Shown piece after piece: positions 46,574 through 57,400 of a stretch of DNA of 64,000 bases. How positions within the stretch are numbered: position 1 is the stretch's first letter; every line of letters begins with the position of its first letter. The DNA comes from Trematomus loennbergii (taxonomy: Eukaryota > Chordata > Actinopteri > Perciformes > Nototheniidae), in NCBI GenBank assembly GCA_012861695.1, contig JAAOOA010000033.1, positions 14,168,434-14,232,433 of the forward strand, written 5' to 3'. Under the pieces are notes generated by a model that was not told where the DNA came from, made no database searches, and was given only the letters and a program-made list of their open reading frames with translations. Made by a program: the position numbers and the translations under genes.

Positions 46574-48079
46574 AGCAGCGTGAGGTTCAGGAGTCCCGCT
46601 GGGATCTGAGAGGGAAGAATTTGGCGTCCCTGTGGTGCAGACGGACCCCCGACTCTGTTCCTCACAGCCCTGAAGGGACAGCTTTTTTGACTTCACTTCC
46701 AAGAACGTGTCCAACAGGGTTTCACACATCAACTCTGAGTTATTGGCCTTTTCTGATTGGACGTTGCCTCGGTTCATCCAGGCTTTTGTGTCTTCTAGAT
46801 TCCACAATTTCTCTTTTTCCTCTTGTATTTTGGACTTGAAGTTCTGCCATGAAAGTTAGATGAAGTTACAGCTTTATTTTCCATCCGAAAAGATTGAAAC
46901 CTTTTTCAGTGTCCACCACTGGCTGAGTGTGGATTATTGAAAGAAGTCTGGTGGAGCCTTTGGAGAATTTAAATGGATGTTTGCTGCTGCTGATTTCAAA
47001 GACCTCTGGACGGATACAGCTGATTAACATGCAGAAAGAAAGATTTGTTTAATTTCCTGCAATTTAACTCGGAACTAATTGGAACTACTAAACAGCTTTT
47101 GGACCATTCAGTAACTTTGAAATGAATATAGACTCTGATACGAGTTGAAATGTGTTAATCTTTTGATATTTCAAAAGGGCATAATCAAGATTTTCATTAA
47201 TTTTTTTACAGTGAATTTGCAGCTCTAGCACACTAGGTTTTTCATTTCTAGAAAGGCAATTTGAACAAAAGTTATATTTTGTTTGCCCAGTTTCTGTTCG
47301 AACGTGGAACATCCTGTAATTTATATTCTGTGGCAAGCCGCCGCTGTCACCAAGCCGATTAACCTCATTAACTTTTGGCATTTAGATTCTTTGTGAACCT
47401 TCTTCAAGGAAAATCATTTAAATTACGTTTCATTTCATGAGGATGCTCATGTAGGTGATCGCACATTTTATTAAGGATGCTACTTTTTATTGACGGCCCT
47501 TCTTAAACACGAATCACATATAATATATCCATAAATGTAACAGTTTTTGTCAGTAAAGCTAAAGATTATACCTAATGGATTTCCTCATCAACCATCCATG
47601 TGAACTTTTTTAAATTGAAATTACTGCCATTTACCTTTCTTCAGGAAATTCTAAGGATCTTGGATATCGTTTTCTTGATAATTTCAACAAGGAAGCATAA
47701 GCCATTTAATGTCTGTGTAAAGAATTGAAAGAGCGGCCATCGTGAAACAACCCGAAGTAACAGAGTATTGGATCTTATTTTCTGTAAAAAAAAAACATTT
47801 TCACTGAACTGACTTAAAAGTTGCAGACAGAAACATAAACCTCTCTTGGACTGCTTATATTTTGTAAATTCTCCCCTTGGATTACAGCCCAAAGGATAGC
47901 AACTTGATTTTTTTACTGAATGTAAAAGTGAAGAATTTTGCTTATTGACCTTGGGAACACAAGCCACAAGCTTGCACAGATTAACAGCATCCAGAGGACA
48001 ACGCGTACATCCCACCCTGTGTACCTTACATCACTTCTTCCTGTCTCTGGGGGACCTCTCAGCCCTTCCTCTCCCCACC
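46574..48079 (+). other. Candidate 5'UTR sequence of prr7
   Basis: A polypyrimidine tract and acceptor (CCCCCCTTTTTGTGTCTTTG then TAG, ending at 46574) could start an untranslated exon. Another acceptor (GGGGGACCTCTCAG, ending at 48062) lies 17 bp before the start codon and would give a much shorter 5'UTR. Frames open into the coding exon from 47945, but the residues before the second Met do not resemble PRR7. Which acceptor is used cannot be decided here. Confidence 0.35.
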
Positions 48080-48425
48080 ATGGTGATGTCTCAGGGCACC
48101 TACACCTTCCTGGCCTGTTTCTCCGGCTTCTGGTTGGTCTGGGCCGTTATCGTCATGCTCTGCTGCTTCTGTAGCTTCCTGCAGCGCCGGCTGAAGCGCC
48201 ACCAGGAGGAGAGGCTGAGGGAGCAGTGTCTGCGAACCGTAGAGATGGAGCCACTCGGCTGCCCCCCCACAGGATACCCGTCGCCGCCTCCTCCTCTGCC
48301 TCCTCCTCCACCCTTACAGCTGCCCAGAGATCCCCCGCAGTTCTGTCCTCCTCAAATCCTGTCGCCACCTGTCCCTCTGCAGGTTCTCCATCCCATGCCA
48401 CAGGCAAACTGGATCAGCATGCCAG
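48080..48425 (+). CDS. prr7: prr7 coding exon 1
   Basis: 115 codons plus one base, donor GTAACA at 48426. It encodes the short extracellular N terminus, the transmembrane helix with following CCFC, the basic juxtamembrane segment ([13 protein letters not shown]) and a proline-rich linker ([14 protein letters not shown]). Human PRR7 has the same N-terminal layout; its linker is His-rich, unlike this Pro/Leu-rich one. Confidence 0.95.
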
Positions 48426-51400
48426 GTAACAACAAATACTTGTATCTTTCTTTGCATACATTATAATGCACATATGAATCCTTGTTTGTATTCTGTTTCT
48501 TTAAGGTTGCCCTTGTTTATATTAAACCATTTTGCTATGAAATATATAGGAGGTTGAATGGTGGAGGAGGTTGGAGGAGGTTAAAAGAGGCATTAGGGGA
48601 AATTATTGTAAGCAGAAGGATTTCAAATGTCACCAATTTCCTGGAAATGTAAGTCTTGCCCCAGTACACCAATCAAACCTCTGTACATATATACATTTGA
48701 GTTTTTGTCATTGAGCTTTTACCTTGCATGGTAGCTAGTTTTGCCATTTCTCGATTTCTCGAGATCTTAAGGAAATCATTGTTGTTAGTCTATTTATGTT
48801 GATCTGGTTGGTTAACCTTATCTTGTGATAGACGTTTAAATCCAGATTATTTATTGAATAACAAGCATTTTTGAAAGTTTGCCCTTTTACAAAAGCTTTC
48901 CAAAGACGACTTCTCAGGTGGTTCTGTGGAACAGAACATCTAGTGTGTCAGGCTAGCCAACAGGATCTAATGGCATTAATTGAAACTAATGCTTCATTAT
49001 CCTCACGAAATATTAGGTTATAGTCCTTGAAAATCACAATAACCTTAACCTAACCCTGTAGTGATAAAAAATGTAAGCAACGTAACAACAATCTAACAAT
49101 GTGTTTGTTGTGTTAAAAATAGTATGCAGAATAGGAAATAAATCAGAGATTAGAGTAAATCAAAATGTAAAACAAGTATACAACTGAAAAGAGTCAAACT
49201 ATCACCTGCAGCAGTGAGTCTTTCCAAACTCAGCAGGTAGTAGGAGTATCCACAAGCTAACAAGCTGATAAACATCACTGAGGTTACCGTCTGATTCTGG
49301 TACACGAACAAGTGCGGAAATGTTGAGGCCGGCGAATACAAGAGAGGAAGTGGAAGAAGGCGAAAACTTTTGTCTGTGGCCATCTCCTGTAAACAATACG
49401 AACCAGTGCACGCCTCAAAGAAATATTAAACCCATTACACCTTAATTGCTTTTATTTATGAAACAAATTAATATTTCATGTGTTGCAACAAAAAATACAG
49501 CAAAGACTGAGAAATAATGAATGAATTCACATATATATGAGCAGTTAAGATGCAGACAGAGAGGCAGAGGACAGTAGGAGGATTTCATTTTGTGTCAGAT
49601 ATTTTTTAGACACTTCCCAGCTTCCAGCTCTCTGCCTGCCGAGCAGCGTTCCCCCGCGGGGCGTCATGGTGACAGCTGCCGCTGAGGCGTGGGTGGTGAC
49701 TGTGGAGGCCGGGCAGTAATGGAGCGAGCAACAACAGCTAAACTATAAGAGGAACATAAAAAAAAGACGGGAAGAAAGGGACAATCAGGGAGAGTACAGG
49801 ATCACAGCTGGGCGCGAGAAGGAACAGAGAGGCCATTTTTCCCCAGGGCTCCACCTTAAAGGATGTTTTATCTCATATTTACGTTACGAGTTATTGATTA
49901 ATGACTCTGAAGTGTTCCTTTCTAATGCAATTAGTTTTTTAAGAAATTGGACAAAATGTGCAGTTCTTGTCGAAAATATTCTGAAGGCTTCTGCAGTCTA
50001 AGTTAAAAACCCAAAGTTGTGTCTATTTTTCTGACAAATGTTAAATGCTACATACTGTACAGTAGTTGTACTGTATGTATCGAGGCCTCTTAAAAGGATC
50101 AAACTGAAAAAGGGAAATCACTTGTCAATTTCACAACTTGCAACCTGGGAAGAATAAAAGTAGACATTACTTTATATTTGGGGCTTATCAAGGTTGGGAA
50201 CCAATGTTTTTATTGATACTACATCTAGACCATCAAGAAGAAAATGAGTCTACTGACAGACATTGCCAGTCAAAGAACTACGGGAAGGATTCTGGCTTTG
50301 GCAAATATAGACGACGTTCCAAACTTTAGACCAACCTGCCAATGAGATTGTTGGGTGAGTTTATCCAGCTGGTGAAACAGCCATTCGTAACCACAACCCT
50401 AAATCACTCAAACGTTTTTTATAACAATTCAGACATCTGCTACCTGATCCACCCGGTATACATGCTCTCTTTAATCACCACCCTGCCTTGTTCAAATATT
50501 CCATCCGGGCAGCTGCCAAACACAACCACAAACTAACACACATAGCTGCTCCACTTGTGCAGTTGGCATTTCAATGCCTTGCTCAAGGGCACCTTAAATC
50601 AGACTTGTTCCTGTCCAACATTGCACAACTTTGCAGCCCTGAGCACATCTTTTAACCCAAACAGTGTGTGTGAGCATATACAACATTTTAATGGAAATTC
50701 ATTCATAGGTTTGTGGAACATTCTGCTTCACCCTTCTGGCAGAAGTAAACGGGAGCCAATTTTTCAAGCTTCAACCTTGAAAGCTAAACAAAGCTTGCAA
50801 CTGCAGTGAAAATGATTGTCAGTGCTTAGCAGTATTAGCAATGAGCAGCAGCGCATTTATTTCATATGGCACTGAAGGACCAGAAGAAAATCCTTCAAGC
50901 TATAAGCAACATTAAAGCATTAACATGTGCAGCAATTTGCTTTCAAAATATCAATATTATTTAATTTTGCATAAGTCCAGAGGCCTGTACTATGAAGCTG
51001 GTTCAACCTAACCTGATATGTTTGAGTTAGCCGGTTGGCCCAATCCAAAACATACACGCTCTCGCTAAACTGTACTACGACGCTGGTTATCAAGTGGATC
51101 GCTCAAGCCAGCCGTGTCCTATCTAGTTAGGTGCGCGTTCACATGAAAGGGGTGGTATTTGGAGCATTCGACCAATCTCAAACATGGACAAGCGTACTGA
51201 CAGTGCAGCGTCATACTTCCTGAATGAAAAGTGAACTTTAATATTCGTCAAATATGAAGAAGTTAAACTTTAAACATCCATGACTTAAACACTTTATCCA
51301 GGATAAAAGCCACATAGCTGCACCTGCAAGGTGAATACAGCTGGTAAAAGAAAAAGCGTTTGAATGCGTACATTAACAGGTTTATGATATCACTGCCCCG

Positions 51401-54400
51401 TCTAAGACACGAGTGGATCTGACTTTAATTACATTTAACTCGAGTGTTTCGTCAACTTAATGTGTTGCTTAAAATAATACTTCTGCATACAGTATGTGAC
51501 ACTGTGAGTGTTGCACGGCCAGATATGGCTCAAGAAGCTGACTCAAATAAGGAAATATATGATACATTATGATGTGATATGATGTGATATGAATGATAAT
51601 GGGACACATCGACGTCTGCACTCACAGTGCCGCGGACTGTACTAATGTTACTCTGATCCGGTTACTTATGTTGTGGCAGATATTTAAGTAAGCTTTCTTA
51701 ACGCTAATGTTATAATAGTCAGATTGCTCTGAAGATGGGAGGTGATATTCTATTAATTTTCACGTTCACACAGTCAGTTGATTTTTGCCGGCAGTTTTTC
51801 TGTATTTCCTCTATCCTGTAATATGACTTGATAGCTTTAAACTCCGCACACGGAGTTCTGATTGGTCAGCAGGCGGTGCTTTCACTGAGTTGATCTCTTA
51901 GCCTGCAACCTAACCTCCTCCCGAGGAGGTTAGCCGCTCAGCATAAGTTACCATGGAGATCTAGCCCGCTAAAAAGAGAACCAGTGTCGTAGGACCGGAA
52001 AGCCAGAGTTTTCCCTGAAGTTAGCCGTCTAAGCGAAAATCCGGCTTCGTAGTACAGGCCTCAGGTCTCAAGTCTGTCTCATTTCTGTAGTTGTTATTTA
52101 TTGCATTAGAATTTACTAATATGCATGCCTTTTTTAAGAAGCAAGCAAGAATGAATCTTAAAATAATCAACACAGGAACTAAGACACAAAAAACAAGTAA
52201 GAGAATGAATAAAAAGCACTGTTGGAGGAAACCTTTTCAAACCTGTAGAGTGCTAGTAAAGTGTTGCGATGAAAGAAAGAGGGATTACTGGAGAGTAAAA
52301 GGAAAGCTGGAGTGAGTATAAGAGCATCAGCTGCTGTCAAAGATGCTTAATGAGCACAGACAGACAGTATCGGATAAAACAAAAGGTTGCTGGAGTCTTG
52401 GTCACAAAGCAGACTGATGAAGAGGTTCAGTATCCAGGCAGCAGCCGAGCTAAAAGGAAGCAGGTGCCGACCAGCTGAGCACAACAGAGGCTGGAGAGGG
52501 AGAAGCCGGAGCTGTTTCAGAGAGAAAGAGAGGCATTGAGATGGTGAAAGTGCTGAGTTTCCATTTACACCTATTCGGATAGCATTAGAGATGATGGTGG
52601 AGAGAGAGATGAGAAAGGACAAGAGGGGTGAAGCCCCCAGGAAGAGAGCCGCCTTTGAAGCAAATTTCAATAGCGGTCAAACTTGGTGTTATAATTTACG
52701 TGTTTGTCATGTGATGCCATAGGCCCAACAATATTTTGTATTGGAAGCGGGTGAACCGTCAATGCCATTGCCGCAATCTATTCTGGATGTAATGAATGCA
52801 TGGATTAGTGTTTCAACGGCAGTGACAGAGAGGGAGGTTCAGACGCATGCAATGTTCTTGAGGTGGAACAAGGCTGTTTTTGTGACATGGTTTACGTGAG
52901 GTAGGAAAGTGAGGGTGGGGTCGAGGATGATGCCAAGGTTACAGATGTAAGTTGAGGGGTTGACAATTAAGCAATCGATGTTCAGTGAAAAATCCTGGGA
53001 GGAGCGGGTAAGTGAGTTTGGTCCGGTGATGATTATTTCAGATTTGTCACAGTTCAGTTTGAGAAAGTGTTTTGCATCAATTTTTCAATCTCAGTGAGGC
53101 AGTTGGTGAGTTGGGAGTGTGTTGGTTGCAGAAATAGATTTTGTAGAAAGGTAAAGCTGGGTGTCATCAGCATAACAGTGGAACCGGAGTTGGTGGAGAC
53201 AGAGGATTTGTCCAAGTGGGAGGATGTAGATCAGGGGTATTCAACTAAAATTCAACGAGGTCCAGTTAGAGAAAATCCCCATGCAAAGGTCCGGAACATC
53301 AAAATGTCTAACTTGCTTTATGAATTAGTGTGATATATATTGAAGTAGCCTGTAGCTTTATCAACGTCTGCATGTAATCAACAACTGACTGCCAATCAAA
53401 TAAAGAAAGTACAATTCAAAAACAACAATATTTATTGTCAATGAACATTGAACTATACAGATATACAGTAAATACTGTGGATATGTGTAATGTTCCTCTC
53501 GGGCTGCATTTAAAAATAAAATAGAGAAATAAATAAAATAGCTTTGTTAACCGTTTCACATCATGACTTAACAGTTTCAGACGATTATAGAACATATCAG
53601 TCTTTACACATAACAATTGAACAGTTTTAAAGTTTCTCTTTCTTTCCCTCTTATATTGCAGTCCCTCACTCACTTTTTTTAATTCAGTGCGAGAATTGAG
53701 CTTGAGCTTGTCCTGCCAGGAGTTTAAATCTGGGCTGAAATGGTGTCAGGGCCATTCTCATACACACATGCAGGTGCTCATTGGTTAGCCTCGGTTAGCC
53801 TGCCCTGGAACGATATTTAGTTTTAATTTTGATCCTGGTGGACTGATCATATTGGGCTCTGAGACTGCTTATTTTTTGTGACCTCAGTTCTGACTTGAGA
53901 GGGAATGTTTGGTCAAACACTTTGTGTTTTGTCTCATAGTGGCGTTTTGGCACTTTTAATCAGGGTTGGGAGGGTTACTTTGTAAATGTAATCGGTTACT
54001 GAATACATGGCTCTGAAAGTAATCCGAATACAGTTACAGTTACGTGTCTTAAAAAAGTAACGTATTCAGATTACTTTTAGAATACTTTTGGAATACTTTA
54101 TTTTTCCATAACAGATGGGTATGTTTTGGTGAACAGGAGACACTTATTTTACTGTTTTAATGGCTTATCAAGAGCACAACTCAAACACAACATCTTGGTG
54201 TCATTCTGGACAGCTCCCTCTCATCTGCACCCCACATAAAAAACATCACCCGGACTGCATTATTTGTACTCTCTTAAACCTTTCCTTAGAATATGTTATG
54301 AATTGTCAGGTGTCCTTGGGTGCTTTGCGCCCCTAAATAGAATGAATTATCATTATTATTTATTATCTGAAACGACGTAATAACTTTTAAAACTGTTTCC

Positions 54401-57400
54401 AGTCACTTGCCCCATGCATTCAGCAGCAGCAGGCCATTCACTTTGATTTGATCCCGTTATGAAATGTCATCATTTCGACAATAAAGAAATGCTACATAAA
54501 CGTTATCTTGCACATTTTATCGAACCATCTCCGTTTCTAACTTTCAATATATTTAAAAGAGATCTCTCTCTGATCTGCGTGGGGGCGGGGCCTCACAGAC
54601 GCGCTGCATCTCTCGCTCACAGACACGCTGCAGCGCTGTGCAGTGTGCACAGTTCTGCTGGTAATGACTATTACATTTTATGAGGAAACTTTTCCACCAA
54701 TAATTCCCATAAGTATTCCAAAATGTATTCACTTCAGGTTTACGAAAGTAACTGTAATCAGATTACTCGTTTTTCAAATATAACGCGAGCTGAATACAGT
54801 TACTTGATTTTTGTATTCTGCTTGAGCGCCACGGTCAATGAACAAATGAGACACACTGGTTCTGTGCTCCCAGTGGGCAGGATGAACATGAATGAGTCCG
54901 TCCACTCAGGGTTAAAAGCTCTGTTCTCACTGTCCACTTTCCTCTTCTTGGAGAGCGCCATGTGTCATTATTTGTCTCTCCCTGTCTGCCGCTAACACGC
55001 CTGTTCACTCTCCTCTCCGTCTTCTCTCCCTGTATCGCTAATTATTCTCTTTACTCACTTTCCTCTCCGCTTCTCTCTGCCGCGCTCTCATCTCTTCTTC
55101 TGTGTTTCTCTCCCTGTATCGCTCACTCGTCTCTTTCGCCCCCTGTCGGCAGCGGTTAAAATAGAATCGCCCCGTCAAAATTGAAATCCCCTATTAATGT
55201 ATTGATTATAGGTCCGGGTCCGTATAGGTCGGCGTCTGGGTCCGGATCCGGACCGCGGTCCGCCTGTTGCCGACCCCTGATGTAGATGATAAAGAGCAGG
55301 GGACCAATTACAGAGCCCTGGGGGATGCCGTTAGGGACTGAAGCAGTGGGGGATTTGCAGTTGTTGATGGAAATGAATTGTTGTCTTTTAGAGAGATATG
55401 ATTTAAACTAGGAGAGGTTTTCCCATTGACTTGCATTCAAATCGCTCAATGGGCCTAATGGATGCATAAGATTGCCGAAAGATATAGGAAAGATCCAGGT
55501 ATTTTTGTTAAAGCCAGGCCATATTGCTTTTGCGCCACGTATCTTTTTTTATAGGAATGAACGGGGCTCAGCCTCCAACGATGTATCCAGTTCTCTAAAT
55601 GCATCCATGGGTTTGTATTGTACCTTTAATCAAGCGCTGTTTTTATTTTGTTCTGCATAACAGAAGCAAGTAACACTGTACTCACCTCTATGGCATTTCA
55701 TTGTGCACTTGTGGCATCAATGAGAGAAGTTACTGTAGTGCTGACTTGTCTATTCAGCCTATTTTTAATACATTTGAAATAGAACTTAGGCAGAATTACT
55801 TTTATTGGACATTGGTTGGACTTAAGAGATATTTCCGGTCAAAGTTGGATGAATAGTTGCAAACGGAAACACTGCACTGCATACATGCTCACACTGTGTT
55901 TGGTGCTTTAAACGAAAGCCTTCTGATCCTCCTGCTGGAAACATCCGTCCCATGTGTTTCTGCGTGCTGGCAGCTGGTAGTATTGTTTTACAGCAGAAAC
56001 ACATGGACGGGGGAGTTAGGACAACAATGACAGTGGATCCTGTAGGTATCTGTGAGGCATGATGGAGGAGTGATGGATTCTGGCCGAGTACACACACATA
56101 CACAAGAACACACACAAGAACACACACATTTGCATCTATAAATACATAGAGCTCCATGGCAACAGTTCAACAAACAGCTGTGGATTTGTACCACTGTGAT
56201 GTTTGTTGTATTGCCTGTAAACAGGTTCGGGCTGTGGGTTTGTTTTGTTGCTGTTGGGATGCTGGAACTCAGGATAATTTACATTCAAAAGTGATCAGTT
56301 ACAATGAAATACGAAAACAATTAAAACATGAAACCTGAAAGTAGATGAGGGACAAAATATTTGGCCTAAGCATAGACTGTATTCAAAAAGTGGCCGCAGC
56401 CACCAGGATACCATTTTGAAGCCTTGAGTTTGGCATTTTAGCCAGTTTTCTTGTTTTTTTTTTAACTAGAAGTGACTATATTTGGAGAAGAGGGCAAGTC
56501 CTCATGCCATGCCACTGTGAACGCTCAGTGTGTGAATTTGGACCGTTTAGTCAAAATTCAAACAACAAACAAAAGAAAGTTCATTGACATTTCAATCTAG
56601 CCTACTAGCTGTCACATCAAATGTTGGGAAAAGTTGAATGGAGTTTAAGAGGTAAATTAAGCATTACTCTGTAGCAGCAGGAGTAATACATCATCTCTTT
56701 AGTGGATAGCCTAACATCAAAATCAGGCTTCAAACTTTCTTTGATTCTTGCACATATTCCCGAATATATATTTCAGAATTTCCAAAATAACTTCTGCGAG
56801 AAACTCAGGAGACTAGATAATGTTAAAGCAGGAGGAGAGCTTGTGCAACATTTTGATAAATATTGATTAGGATCTGGACATATGTATCAACATGGACAAA
56901 GAAACTGCCTCCAGGTGTTACGAAACACTGTTTTGAGATTGATGTCTGTTGCCCAGGGCCCAAAAATATGTTCCTTTTAAACTGACAATATAGAAGAAAC
57001 TCCCATTTCTTTCTGACTCTTTGTCAGCTAAGAGGTATTTTAGAAATGTTGCAGGAATTAATGCGTTTTCCTTAAATATCCTATTTTTGTGCTTATATTT
57101 ATCTTAAGAACATTTTCTTTAGTTTGTTGCTTAACTGTCACATTAATGTCAGGCAACGCCTTGCTAAAATACCACTATTTAAGCTACACCTGCATTTTAA
57201 CAATTGAGGACTCTGCTTTCTGTTGTTTCGAACAAAGGTTGTAAAATCATTTAAAAGAACAAAATAAATATCCACTAACTTATGTCAGCTGTAGCAACCG
57301 CAATGTCTCTAAGCAAAACGAGTCTGTTGACTATGAATCCTAAAATCATCGTGACAGCTGAAATACCTGAAAAAACTGACAATGTCAAAATGTCTGCATC

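Larger units (their letters stand above)
53232..55279. mobile_element. hAT-type DNA transposon with 8-bp target duplication
   Basis: It begins CAGGGGTATTCAACT and ends CCGACCCCTG, with direct ATGTAGAT at 53224-53231 and 55280-55287. The CAGGGGT ends and 8-bp duplication are diagnostic of the hAT superfamily. 2048 bp, including younger insertions. No transposase was recognised. Confidence 0.88.

Noticed and set aside
47945..48079. Upstream start of the prr7 frame at 47945
   Set aside because: The added residues ([13 protein letters not shown]...) do not match PRR7, and the ATG at 48080 has a better Kozak context and family match.
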